This document shows, piece by piece, positions 52,181 through 61,700 of a stretch of 64,000 bases of DNA (its first letter is position 1; each line of letters starts with the position of its first letter). The translations under genes were made by a program, and so were the position numbers. The notes under the pieces are model-generated. The model was not told the DNA's origin and made no database searches. It saw only the letters and a program-made list of their open reading frames with translations. The stretch is from positions 620,001 through 684,000 of the forward strand of contig NZ_VMLR01000003.1 of assembly GCF_013276795.1 (NCBI RefSeq), written 5' to 3'. Source of the DNA: Streptococcus sp. 2342. GTDB taxonomy: Bacteria; Bacillota; Bacilli; Lactobacillales; Streptococcaceae.

Positions 52181-52324
52181 GAGTTCGATTTCGTCTTCTC
52201 ACCCCCGCAACGATGACTAGGTTTGAAAAAGCTTGCTAGAGCGCATTTCAAACCAGACAGCGACTGCGTCAAGGAACTAGATGAAAAACTTGTTTTTTAG
52301 TTGTTACTGAGTTTAGTCTTTTTA
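52181..52324. other. Non-coding stretch with a perfect 9-bp inverted repeat
   Basis: GGTTTGAAA (52220-52228) and TTTCAAACC (52246-52254) enclose GC-richer sequence with smaller pairing possibilities. No coding frame was found. It could be a structured RNA or a decayed mobile element end. Confidence 0.45.
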
Positions 52325-52374
52325 CCCCGAGCATGGAAACAGGTAAGCGAGGAATGTCCGGGGGACCTTTTTAG
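52325..52374 (+). repeat. 50-nt GGTCC-hairpin repeat, copy e
   Basis: CCCCGAGCATGGAAACAGGT, then AAGCGAGG and TGTCC-GGG-GGACCTTTTT. It aligns with copies a to d. Confidence 0.6.
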
Positions 52375-52457
52375 CGTATTACCTTGAGATTCAAAAGCAA
52401 AACAAGTTTCAATGGAGATTGGGCAGAGAATTATCTATTAGAAAGCGAGGTAACATT

Positions 52458-53009
52458 ATGAAAGCAATCGGTACGCAAATGTTAGAGACGGAACGTTTAA
52501 TCTTGAGAAGATTTGTGGAGAGTGATGCGGAAGCCATGTTTCAAAATTGGGCTTCGTCTCCTGAGAACCTGACCTATGTCACCTGGGATCCTCATCCTGA
52601 TGTTGAAGTGACTCGGAACTCGATTCGAAATTGGGTTGCATCCTATACCAATCCCAACTATTACAAATGGGCCATTTGTCTCAAAGAGAATCCTGAGCAA
52701 GTGATAGGAGATATCAGCATCGTTGAAATGGATGAGATTGACTCTAGCTGTGAGATTGGGTATGTTTTAGGAAAAGATTATTGGGGCCGAGGTATGATGA
52801 CGGAGGCCTTGAAAGCTGTCTTAGACTTTTGTTTTACCCAAGCAGGATTTCAAAAGGTCAGAGCTCGTTACGCCAGTCTTAATCCAGCTTCAGGACGTGT
52901 GATGGAGAAGGCTGGAATGTCCTATTTAAAAACCATTGCCAATGGTGTGGAGAGAAAAGACTACGTTGCGGACCTTATTTATTACCAGATAAGTAGGGAA
53001 GACAGGTGA
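52458..53009 (+). CDS. RimJ/RimL-type GNAT N-acetyltransferase
   Basis: A 183-residue acetyltransferase with the RimJ/RimL start LETERLILRRFVESDAEAMFQNW, the acetyl-CoA loop LGKDYWGRGMMTEALKAVLDF and NPASGRVMEKAGM near the end. The family acetylates protein N-termini, amino sugars or antibiotics; the target here is unknown. ATG 52458 has GCGAGG upstream and is preferred over an earlier TTG. Confidence 0.83.
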   Translation: MKAIGTQMLETERLILRRFVESDAEAMFQNWASSPENLTYVTWDPHPDVEVTRNSIRNWVASYTNPNYYKWAICLKENPEQVIGDISIVEMDEIDSSCEIGYVLGKDYWGRGMMTEALKAVLDFCFTQAGFQKVRARYASLNPASGRVMEKAGMSYLKTIANGVERKDYVADLIYYQISREDR

Positions 53010-53029
53010 TTTCTTTTCTGTTTCTATCA

Positions 53030-53055
53030 AAGTCAGACATTGTCTGGCTTTTTTT
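53030..53055 (+). terminator. Terminator of GNAT gene
   Basis: AAGTCAGAC-ATT-GTCTGGCTT (one G-U), then a T run. Confidence 0.85.
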
Positions 53056-53171
53056 GTGCAAAATTTCTGAATAAACTGATTAAATTCCTATTTTTCCCTA
53101 TCATTGTCCCTGTTTTTTCTTAGAGTTGGGAATTATAATAGACTTATCAAATCAAAGAATGGAGGAAGGCA

Positions 53172-53882
53172 ATGGACAATGTAATCTTTTTTATCAGTGT
53201 TTTTCTTGCTGGAATTCTTTCCTTCTTTTCTCCTTGTATCTTACCCTTGTTACCAGTCTATGCAGGGGTCTTGTTGGATGATAAAGATGGTGCTCAGGCT
53301 TCTAGCGGAAAATTTTCAATCTCAGTCGTTAGTCTATTGCGAACTCTCGCATTTATAGCAGGGATTTCTTTTATCTTTATCTTACTGGGATATGGTGCTG
53401 GTTTTTTAGGCAATTTGCTGTATGCTTCTTGGTTTCAGTATGTGACGGGTGCGGTTATCATTCTCTTGGGCTTGCACCAGATGGAAGTCTTACATTTGAA
53501 AGGACTTTACAAGGAAAGAAGGTTACAATTAAATAGACAAGGGCAAAAGGGTAAGGAATATAGTCAGGCATTTTTACTGGGCTTGACCTTTAGTTTTGCT
53601 TGGACGCCATGTGTGGGACCGGTTCTGGGCTCTGTTTTAGCCTTGGCGGCTTCAGGTGGCTCAGGTGCTTGGCAGGGAGCTGGTCTCATGTTGGTTTACA
53701 CGCTGGGTTTGGCACTACCATTCTTGGTTCTAGCTCTTGCCTCCAGCTATGTTTTGAAACATTTCCGAAAACTTCATCCCTACCTTGGAACCCTCAAAAA
53801 AGTAGGTGGTCTCCTCATTATCGTGATGGGAATCTTGGTGCTTTTGGGAAATGCTTCTATTTTAACAAGATTATTTGAATAG
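53172..53882 (+). CDS. ccdA: CcdA-type thiol-disulfide electron carrier
   Basis: A 236-residue membrane protein with about six helices. It has the paired cysteine motifs of the CcdA/DsbD core: FFSPCILPLLPVYAGV (Cys22) and FAWTPCVGPVLGSV. It carries electrons from cytoplasmic thioredoxin across the membrane. The next two genes encode a surface thioredoxin-like lipoprotein and MsrAB, so its task here is to feed extracellular methionine sulfoxide repair. A TATAAT at 53134-53139 is the likely -10 box; the ribosome binding site is GGAGGAAGG. Confidence 0.93.
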   Translation: MDNVIFFISVFLAGILSFFSPCILPLLPVYAGVLLDDKDGAQASSGKFSISVVSLLRTLAFIAGISFIFILLGYGAGFLGNLLYASWFQYVTGAVIILLGLHQMEVLHLKGLYKERRLQLNRQGQKGKEYSQAFLLGLTFSFAWTPCVGPVLGSVLALAASGGSGAWQGAGLMLVYTLGLALPFLVLALASSYVLKHFRKLHPYLGTLKKVGGLLIIVMGILVLLGNASILTRLFE

Positions 53883-53895
53883 AGAGGAATAAGAA

Positions 53896-54459
53896 ATGAA
53901 AAAATGGCAAACATGTCTCCTTGGAGTAGGCTCAATTTGTTGCTTGGCAGCCTGTTCGGCTAAAAATATGTCAGACGAATCTACCATGAAGGAGCAAACA
54001 AAAACAGAACAAGTCAGTGCGCAAACTGCGACTAAAGGTCAGGCGGTTGCTGATTTTGAACTAACGGGAGTAGACGGCAAGACATATCGCTTGTCTGATT
54101 ACAAGGGCAAGAAAGTCTATCTCAAATTCTGGGCTTCTTGGTGTTCCATCTGTCTAGCTAGTCTTCCTGACACGGATGAAATTGCTAAAGATGCTGGAGA
54201 CGACTATGTGGTCTTGACAGTGGTGTCTCCTGGACATAAGGGGGAACAAGCAGAATCAGACTTTAAGAACTGGTACAAGGGCTTGGATTATAAAAATTTC
54301 CCAGTTCTAATTGACCCATCAGGTAAACTTTTGGAAACTTATGGTGTTCGTTCTTATCCAACTCAAGCCTTTATAGACAAGGAAGGTAAGCTAGTCAAAA
54401 CGCAACCTGGTTTTATGGATAAGGATATGATTTTAAAAACATTGAAAGAAATGGGGTAG
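53896..54459 (+). CDS. etrx1: Thioredoxin-like surface lipoprotein
   Basis: A 187-residue lipoprotein with lipobox CLAAC (Cys20), a Ser/Thr/Gln-rich linker, and a TlpA/ResA-like thioredoxin domain from about residue 50. The active site is WASWCSICLASLPD (Cys83 and Cys86); the cis-proline loop is in GVRSYPTQAFID. It should take electrons from CcdA and reduce MsrAB outside the cell. It corresponds to pneumococcal Etrx1, and the symbol is used on that basis. Confidence 0.9.
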   Translation: MKKWQTCLLGVGSICCLAACSAKNMSDESTMKEQTKTEQVSAQTATKGQAVADFELTGVDGKTYRLSDYKGKKVYLKFWASWCSICLASLPDTDEIAKDAGDDYVVLTVVSPGHKGEQAESDFKNWYKGLDYKNFPVLIDPSGKLLETYGVRSYPTQAFIDKEGKLVKTQPGFMDKDMILKTLKEMG

Positions 54460-54468
54460 AGAAAGGTC

Positions 54469-55581
54469 ATGAATGATAAAGTAAAATTGTTTGTCTTGGC
54501 AGGAATCTTTTTCCTAGCCATAACCGGTTTCTATTTTCTATTGATGCGAAATGCAGGGCAGACAGATAGCTCGCAAATTGAGAAAGCATCAGTTAGCCAA
54601 GGAGGAAAAACAGTGAAAAAAACAGAAGTGAGTAAAGATGCAGACTTGCACGAAATTTATCTAGCTGGTGGATGTTTCTGGGGAGTTGAGGAGTATTTTT
54701 CTCGCGTTCCTGGTGTGACAGATGCCGTATCAGGCTATGCAAATGGTAGAGGGGAAACAACCAAGTACGAATTGATTAACCAAACAGGACATGCGGAAAC
54801 CGTCCATGTCACTTACGACGCCAATCAAATTTCCCTCAAGGAAATTCTGCTTCATTATTTCCGCATTATCAATCCAACCAGCAAAAATAAACAAGGAAAT
54901 GATGTGGGAACCCAGTACCGTACTGGTGTTTATTACACAGATGACAAGGATTTGGAAGTAATCAACCAAGTCTTTGATGAGGTGGCTAAGAAATACGACC
55001 AACCTCTAGCAGTTGAAAAGGAGAACTTGAAGAATTTTGTAGTGGCTGAGGATTACCACCAAGACTATCTCAAGAAAAATCCAAATGGCTACTGCCATAT
55101 CAATGTCAATCAGGCGGCCTATCCTGTCATCGATGCCAGCAAATATCCAAAACCAAGTGATGAGGAATTGAAAAAGACCCTGTCACCTGAGGAGTATGCA
55201 GTCACCCAGAAAAATCAAACAGAACGAGCTTTTTCAAATCGCTATTGGGATAAATTTGAATCCGGTATCTATGTGGATGTGGCAACTGGCGAACCTCTTT
55301 TTTCATCAAAGGATAAGTTTGAGTCTGGTTGTGGCTGGCCTAGTTTCACCCAACCCATCAGTCCAGATGTCGCCACCTACAAGGAAGATAAGTCTTACAA
55401 TATGACACGCATGGAAGTGCGGAGCCGAGTGGGAGATTCTCATCTGGGCCATGTCTTTACGGACGGTCCTCAGGACAAGGGTGGCTTGCGCTACTGTATC
55501 AATAGTCTCTCTATTCGATTTATTCCCAAAGACCAAATGGAAGAAAAAGGCTATGCTTATTTACTAGATTATGTCGATTAA
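54469..55581 (+). CDS. msrAB: Membrane-anchored bifunctional methionine sulfoxide reductase MsrA-MsrB
   Basis: A 370-residue fusion. An N-terminal membrane anchor (about 6-26) is followed by the MsrA domain (about 60-215; catalytic Cys69 in [13 protein letters not shown], and [10 protein letters not shown]), which reduces the S-epimer of methionine sulfoxide. The MsrB domain (about 230-370; [11 protein letters not shown], and catalytic Cys in [12 protein letters not shown]) reduces the R-epimer. It acts on oxidised surface proteins with electrons from the thioredoxin lipoprotein encoded just upstream. It starts nine bases after that gene. Confidence 0.95.
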   Translation: MNDKVKLFVLAGIFFLAITGFYFLLMRNAGQTDSSQIEKASVSQGGKTVKKTEVSKDADLHEIYLAGGCFWGVEEYFSRVPGVTDAVSGYANGRGETTKYELINQTGHAETVHVTYDANQISLKEILLHYFRIINPTSKNKQGNDVGTQYRTGVYYTDDKDLEVINQVFDEVAKKYDQPLAVEKENLKNFVVAEDYHQDYLKKNPNGYCHINVNQAAYPVIDASKYPKPSDEELKKTLSPEEYAVTQKNQTERAFSNRYWDKFESGIYVDVATGEPLFSSKDKFESGCGWPSFTQPISPDVATYKEDKSYNMTRMEVRSRVGDSHLGHVFTDGPQDKGGLRYCINSLSIRFIPKDQMEEKGYAYLLDYVD

Positions 55582-55651
55582 GAGGGCTTTCCTAAGCAGT
55601 TAGAGGAGAATTTTGCTATACTGATACTAGTAAGTGACAAAGGAGCTGAGC

Positions 55652-56389
55652 ATGACCTACACAATTTTAATCGTAGAAGATGAATATCTGGTAAGACAAG
55701 GCTTGACCAAACTGGTCAATGTAGCAGCCTACGATATGGAAATCATCGGTCAGGCTGAAAATGGAAAGCAGGCTTGGGAATTGATACAAAAGCAGGTGCC
55801 AGATATCATTTTAACCGATATCAACATGCCTCAGCTAAATGGTATCCAGTTGGCCAGTCTGGTCCGAGAAACTTATCCTCAGGTTCATCTGGTTTTTTTG
55901 ACAGGTTACGATGATTTTGATTATGCCTTGTCTGCTGTCAAACTCGGTGTGGATGACTACCTGCTCAAGCCCTTTTCTCGTCAGGATATTGAGGAAATGT
56001 TGGGGAAAATCAAGCAAAAGTTGGATAAGGAAGAAAAGGAAGAGCAATTACAAGATCTATTGACTGATAAGTTTGAGGGAAATATGGCCCAGAAAATCCA
56101 GTCCCATCTGGCTGATAGCCAATTTAGTTTAAAGTCTTTAGCCAATGACTTGGGCTTTAGTCCGACTTATCTGAGTTCTTTGATTAAGAAAGAGTTGGGC
56201 CTGCCTTTTCAGGATTATCTGGTGAGAGAACGTGTCAAACAAGCTAAGCTTTTACTTTTAACTACAGATTTAAAGATTTATGAGATCGCAGAGAAGGTTG
56301 GCTTTGAAGATATGAACTATTTTACCCAACGTTTTAAACAAGTTGCGGGTGTGACACCTCGTCAGTTTAAGAAGGGGGAAGGTCGATGA
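55652..56389 (+). CDS. AraC-type response regulator of two-component system (TCS09-like)
   Basis: A 245-residue regulator. A receiver domain (1-120) has ILIVEDEYLVRQG and the phospho-acceptor Asp56 in ILTDINMPQLNG; the C-terminal AraC helix-turn-helix pair (about 145-245) ends DMNYFTQRFKQVAGVTPRQFKKG. ATG 55652 has AAAGGAG upstream and is preferred to an earlier GTG. It overlaps the kinase gene (ATGA). Position and type match pneumococcal RR09 (ZmpR), which lies between msrAB and zmpB. Target genes are inferred. Confidence 0.9.
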   Translation: MTYTILIVEDEYLVRQGLTKLVNVAAYDMEIIGQAENGKQAWELIQKQVPDIILTDINMPQLNGIQLASLVRETYPQVHLVFLTGYDDFDYALSAVKLGVDDYLLKPFSRQDIEEMLGKIKQKLDKEEKEEQLQDLLTDKFEGNMAQKIQSHLADSQFSLKSLANDLGFSPTYLSSLIKKELGLPFQDYLVRERVKQAKLLLLTTDLKIYEIAEKVGFEDMNYFTQRFKQVAGVTPRQFKKGEGR

Positions 56390-58077
56390 AGCGTTCTTCT
56401 CTCCTAGTCAGAATGGTTATTTCCATCTTTCTGGTCTTTCTCATTCTCCTAGCTCTGGTCGGGACTTTCTATTATCAATCTAGTTCATCAGCCATTGAAG
56501 CTACCATTGAGGGCAATAGCCAGACGACTATCAGCCAAACTAGCCACTTTATCCAGTCTTATATCAAAAAATTAGAAACCACCTCGACTAGTTTGACCCA
56601 GCAGACAGATGTTCTGGCCTATGCTGAGAATCCCAGTCAAGACAAGATCAAGGGAATTCGAGATCTGTTTTTGACCATCTTAAAGGCAGATCAGGACTTG
56701 AAAACTGTTGTGCTGGTGACCAAATCCGGTCAGGTCATTTCTACAGATGATAGTGTGCAGATGAAAACCTCCTCTGATATGATGGCTGAGGATTGGTACC
56801 AAAAGGCCATTCATCAGGGAGCCATGCCCGTTTTGACTCCAGCTCGTAAATCAGATAGTCAGTGGGTCATTTCTGTCACTCAAGAACTTCTTGATTCAAA
56901 GGGAGCCAATCTTGGCGTGCTTCGTTTGGATATTTCCTACGAAACTCTGGAAGCCTATCTTAACCGGCTTCAGTTGGGTCAGCAGGGCTTTGCCTTTATT
57001 ATCAATGAAAACCATGAATTTGTTTATCATCCTCAACATACAGTTTATAGTTCGTCTAGCGAAATGGAGGCCATGAAACCCTATATTGAGACAGGGCAGG
57101 GTTACACTCCAGACCACCGATCCTATGTCAGTCAAGAAAAGATTGCTGGAACTGATTGGACGGTGCTTGGTGTGTCTTCGTTGGAGAAGTTAGACCAGCT
57201 TCGGAATCAACTCATGTGGACCTTGCTTGGTGCTAGTGTCACATCTCTTCTTGCCTGTCTCTGCTTGGTGTGGTTCAGTCTTAAACGCTGGATTGCTCCT
57301 CTGAAGGATTTGAGAGAAACCATGCTGGAAATTGTTTCTGGTGGTCAGAATCTTCGTGCCAAGGAAGCTGGTGCTTATGAACTGAGAGAAGTGACTCGTC
57401 AGTTCAATGCCATGCTGGATCAGATTGATCAGTTGATGGTAGATATTCGCAGGCAGGAAGAAACGACCCGTCAGTACCAACTTCAAGCCCTATCGAGCCA
57501 GATTAATCCGCATTTCCTCTATAACACCTTGGATACCATCATCTGGATGGCTGAATTTCAGGATAGTCAGCGCGTGGTTCAGGTGACCAAGTCCTTGGCA
57601 ACCTATTTCCGCTTGGCGCTCAATCAAGGCAAGGATTTGATTTGCCTGTCTGACGAAATCAACCATGTCCGCCAGTATCTCTTTATCCAGAAACAACGCT
57701 ATGGAGATAAGCTGGAATACGAAATTGCTGAAAATCCTGCCTTTGATCATCTAGTCTTGCCCAAGTTAGTGTTACAACCCTTGGTAGAAAATGCTCTTTA
57801 CCATGGCATTAAGGAAAAGGAAGGTCAGGGACATATTAGAGTTTCTGTCCAGAAACAGGATTCGGGCTTGGTCATCCGCATTGAGGATGATGGCGTTGGC
57901 TTCCAAGTTGCTGGCGATAGTAGTCAAAGTCAACTCAAACGTGGGGGAGTTGGTCTTAAAAATATTGACCAACGGCTCAAACTTCATTTTGGAGAAGATT
58001 ACCAGATGAAGATCGATTCTGCCCCTTTAAAGGGTACGACAGTTGAAATATACATAAATAGAATAGAACCTAACTAA
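56386..58077 (+). CDS. YesM/LytS-type sensor histidine kinase (TCS09-like)
   Basis: A 563-residue membrane kinase. TM1 (about 9-30), an extracellular sensor of the Cache type (about 35-275, with FAFIINENHEFVYHP), TM2 (about 280-300), HAMP, then the His_kinase domain with the phospho-acceptor His376 in SSQINPHFLYNTLDT and an HATPase domain with LVENALYHGIKE and GVGLKNIDQRL. It phosphorylates the AraC-type regulator encoded just before it. The signal is unknown; relatives in this family sense carbohydrates. Confidence 0.91.
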   Translation: MKRSSLLVRMVISIFLVFLILLALVGTFYYQSSSSAIEATIEGNSQTTISQTSHFIQSYIKKLETTSTSLTQQTDVLAYAENPSQDKIKGIRDLFLTILKADQDLKTVVLVTKSGQVISTDDSVQMKTSSDMMAEDWYQKAIHQGAMPVLTPARKSDSQWVISVTQELLDSKGANLGVLRLDISYETLEAYLNRLQLGQQGFAFIINENHEFVYHPQHTVYSSSSEMEAMKPYIETGQGYTPDHRSYVSQEKIAGTDWTVLGVSSLEKLDQLRNQLMWTLLGASVTSLLACLCLVWFSLKRWIAPLKDLRETMLEIVSGGQNLRAKEAGAYELREVTRQFNAMLDQIDQLMVDIRRQEETTRQYQLQALSSQINPHFLYNTLDTIIWMAEFQDSQRVVQVTKSLATYFRLALNQGKDLICLSDEINHVRQYLFIQKQRYGDKLEYEIAENPAFDHLVLPKLVLQPLVENALYHGIKEKEGQGHIRVSVQKQDSGLVIRIEDDGVGFQVAGDSSQSQLKRGGVGLKNIDQRLKLHFGEDYQMKIDSAPLKGTTVEIYINRIEPN

Positions 58078-58103
58078 CTCCCAGTCAATTCTGGGAGTTT
58101 TAT
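58076..58103 (+). terminator. Terminator of two-component system
   Basis: AACTCCCAG, loop TCAATT, CTGGGAGTT, then TTAT. Confidence 0.85.
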
Positions 58104-58136
58104 GCAGGTTGGAGTAAGATTTTCAGGTTGTCTATC

Positions 58137-58165
58137 TTGCTAAAAACAAGAAAAAACGATATGAT
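58137..58165 (+). promoter_or_regulatory. Promoter of UPF0340 gene
   Basis: TTGCTA and TATGAT are separated by 17 nt. Confidence 0.6.
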
Positions 58166-58191
58166 AGATAGTGATAAAAGAGGTATCAAGT

Positions 58192-58755
58192 ATGAAGGAA
58201 AAAGACATTCAAAGAGAGACAAGCCAGATTGTAGAAGATGTATTGGAAAAGGCCAATTTGAAGCAGGGGGCCCTTTTTGTTTTAGGTCTATCTTCTAGTG
58301 AGGTGCTAGGTGGTCAGATTGGGAAAGAATCCAGTCAAGAGATTGGTGAGCTGATAGTGGGGACTATCTTGGGTATTCTAGGTAGTAGAGGTATCCATTT
58401 AGCCGTTCAAGGTTGTGAACATGTTAATCGAGCCCTCGTCGTTGAACGTCAGGTGGCAGAGCAGTTTGGCCTGGAAATCGTCAGTGTCCTTCCGACTCTT
58501 CATGCAGGAGGTTCGGGTCAATTGGCAGCCTTCAAGTTTATGCAAGATCCAGTTGAGGTTGAATTTATCAAGGCTCATGCTGGATTGGATATCGGAGACA
58601 CTGCAATTGGCATGCATGTCAAGCATGTTCAGGTTCCGATTCGCCCTCTTTTGAGAGAGATTGGGCATGCCCACGTAACGGCTCTAGCTAGTCGTCCAAA
58701 ATTAATCGGAGGTGCGCGTGCGCACTATCCGCAAGATTCTATCAGAAAGTCGTGA
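58192..58755 (+). CDS. UPF0340 (TIGR01440) family protein
   Basis: A 187-residue cytoplasmic protein with the conserved [13 protein letters not shown] and [17 protein letters not shown] segments, as in the UPF0340 family (Bacillus YwlG). Function unknown. ATG 58192 follows AAAGAGG at a good distance and gives the family length, so it is preferred to a GTG seven codons earlier. It lies between TCS09 and zmpB, as I recall from pneumococcus. Confidence 0.88.
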   Translation: MKEKDIQRETSQIVEDVLEKANLKQGALFVLGLSSSEVLGGQIGKESSQEIGELIVGTILGILGSRGIHLAVQGCEHVNRALVVERQVAEQFGLEIVSVLPTLHAGGSGQLAAFKFMQDPVEVEFIKAHAGLDIGDTAIGMHVKHVQVPIRPLLREIGHAHVTALASRPKLIGGARAHYPQDSIRKS

Positions 58756-58776
58756 GAATGAATAAAGGAGATGAAA

Positions 58777-61700
58777 GTGTTTAAAAAAGACCGTTTTTCA
58801 ATTCGTAAGATTAAGGGAGTTGTAGGTTCTGTATTTCTTGGAAGCCTTTTGATGGCTCCTTCTGTAGTGGACGCAGCCACCTATCACTATGTAGATAAAG
58901 AGGTTATTTCACAAGAAGCTAAAGATTTAATCCAGACAGGAAAGCCTGATGGAAATGAAGTTGTCTATGGTTTGGTATATCAAAAAGACCAGCTGCCACA
59001 AACAGGGACAGAAGCATCTGTTTTGACAGCTTTTGGTTTGCTGACTGTTGGGAGCTTACTTTTAATCTACAAGAGAAAGAAAATTGCCAGCGTCTTTCTA
59101 GTTGGAGCTATGGGATTGGTAGTCCTTCCTAGTGCAGGAGCTGTAGACCCAGTTGCGACCCTAGCACCAGCTAGTCGAGAGGGTGTTGTTGAAATGGAGG
59201 GTTATCGCTATGTTGGTTATCTATCAGGTGACATCCTCAAAACGCTTGGCTTGGACACTGTTTTAGAAGAAGACTCAGCTAAACCTGGAGAGGTGACTGT
59301 AGTCGAAGTTGAGAATCCCCAAGTAACAACAAATCAGGAGCAAGCTAATCCAGAAAACCAAGCAGTAGAGACAGAGGAAGCTCCAAAAGAAGAAGCACCT
59401 AAAACAGAAGAAAGTCCAAAGGAAGAACCAAAATCGGAGGTAAAACCTACTGACGAGCCCCTCCCTAAAGGAAAAGATGAAAAAGAAGATTCAGCAGAAC
59501 CAGCTCCAGTTGAAGAAGTAGGTGGAAAAGTTGAGTCAAAACCAGAGGAAAAAGTAGCAGTTAAGCCAGAAAGTCAACCATCAGACAAACCAGCTGAGGA
59601 ATCAAAAGTTGAACCACCAGTAGAACAAGCAAAAGTCCCAGAACAACCCGTGCAACCTACACAACCGGAGCAACCAAGGATACCAAAAGATTCATCACAA
59701 CAAGAAGATCCTAAAGAGGATAAGGTATCGGAAGAGACACCGAAACAAGAAGATGCACAGCCAGCAGTAGTAGAATCAAAAGAGGAGGCTGCTAATCAAC
59801 CTGTTGAAGAACCAAAAGTGGAAATGCCTGCTGTAGAAAAACAAACGGAACCAAAAGTTGAACAAGCAGGTGAACCAGTCGCGCCAAGTGAAGACGAAAA
59901 GGCACCAGTCTCTCCAGAAAAGCAACCAGAAGCTTCTGAGGAAGAGAAGGTTTCGGAAGAAACCCCGAAACCAGTAGAAGTCTCTCCAGAGACCAAGGCT
60001 GAAGAAACTGTAGAACCAACAGAGGAGACCAAAACAGCTAAAGGTACGCAAGAAGAAGGCAAAGAAGGTCAAGCACCAGTACAAGAAGTAAACCCAGAAT
60101 ATAAAGTAACAACAGGTACAGTTGAGAAGTCTACCGAAAGTGAATTAGATTTCACAACAGAAGTAGTTCCGGATGACACAAAATATGTAGATGAAGAAGT
60201 TGTTGAACGTCAAGGGTCTAAAGGAGTTCAACTTACGAAAACAACTTACGAAACAGTGGAAGGTGTAGAGACAGATAAAGTTCTTTCTACAACTACAGAA
60301 GTAAAAACTCCTGCTGTTCCGAAAGTTGTTAAAAAAGGAACAAAACCAGTTGAAGGAACAGTAGATGAAACTGAAGAAGTAGAGATTCCTTTTAAAACAA
60401 AAACGCAAGAAGATGATACTTTAAAACGTGGGACAGAAGAAGTTGCTCAAGAAGGTGTAAACGGCAAGAAACAAATTACCAAGACGTATAAAACGATTCG
60501 TGGAGAAAAAACAAAAGATGCTCCAACAGTAGAAGAAAAAATTATCTTACAACCTCAAGATAAAATTATTAAGAATGGTACAAAAGGGTTAGAAAAACCA
60601 ACATTACAATGGAATACAACAGATAAAGATGTCTTGAAGAAGAGTGCGACAGCTAGTTATACGTTGACAAAACCAGCTGGAGTAGAAATCAAATCAATCA
60701 AATTAGCATTAAAAGATAAAGATGGACAACTTGTTAAAGAAGTAACGGTAGAAGAAAATAAATTAAACGCTACTTTAGATAAATTGAAATATTATCAAGG
60801 TTACACCCTATCTACTACAATGGTTTATGATCGTGGAGAAGGCGAAGAAACTGAGAAATTAGAAGATAAACAAATTCAGTTAGACCTTAAAAAAGTTGAA
60901 ATCAAAGATATTCGAAGAACTGATTTAATTAAATATGATCAAGAAACAGAAACGAATGAATCTAGATTAAAATCAATCCCAGAGGATAAGAGTAAATACT
61001 ACTTAAAAGTCACTTCACATGATCAAAAATCAACATTATTAGCAGTGAAAAATATTGAAGAAGTAACCGTTGATGGAAAACAAATGTATAAAGTAACTGC
61101 AACAGCAGATAATTTAGTTGGGCGTCAAAAAGATCAAACATTTGAATCTGAATATACTCATTACATTGAAAAATCAGTTGCAGCTAACGGAAATGTTTAT
61201 TATGATTTTGAAGATTTAGTTTCAGCAATGCAAAAAAATCCAGCAGGAGAATACCGATTAGGTCAAAGTATGAGTGCTAGAAATGCATCTGCGAATGGAA
61301 AATCGTATATCACGAGTGAATTTACAGGAAAATTATTAAGTGAAGACGGAAAACGTTATGCTATTACAGAGTTAGAACGACCTTTATTCAATGTTATTAA
61401 GAATGCTACTATAAAAAATATTAATTTTGAAGATGTAGATATCGATCGTAAAAATGATGATGGTGTTGCTACAATAGCCAATACAATGAATGGAACTTCT
61501 GTCATTGAAGATGTGAAAATTACAGGTTCTGTTATTGGACGTAATAATGTAGCAGGTGTTGTTAATTATATGAACGAGGGAACTCGCATTGAAAATGTTG
61601 CCTTTATTGGTAAACTACATTCTACAAGTGAAAATGGTTCAGCATTAGGTGGTATTGCCGATAAAAACTATCGAGGTATTGTAACAAGAACTTATGTAGA

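Noticed and set aside
59776-60408. Several minus-strand open frames inside zmpB rich in Phe, Ser and Leu
   Set aside because: They are shadows of the Pro/Glu/Lys-rich repeat region of the protease, which codes cleanly on the plus strand.
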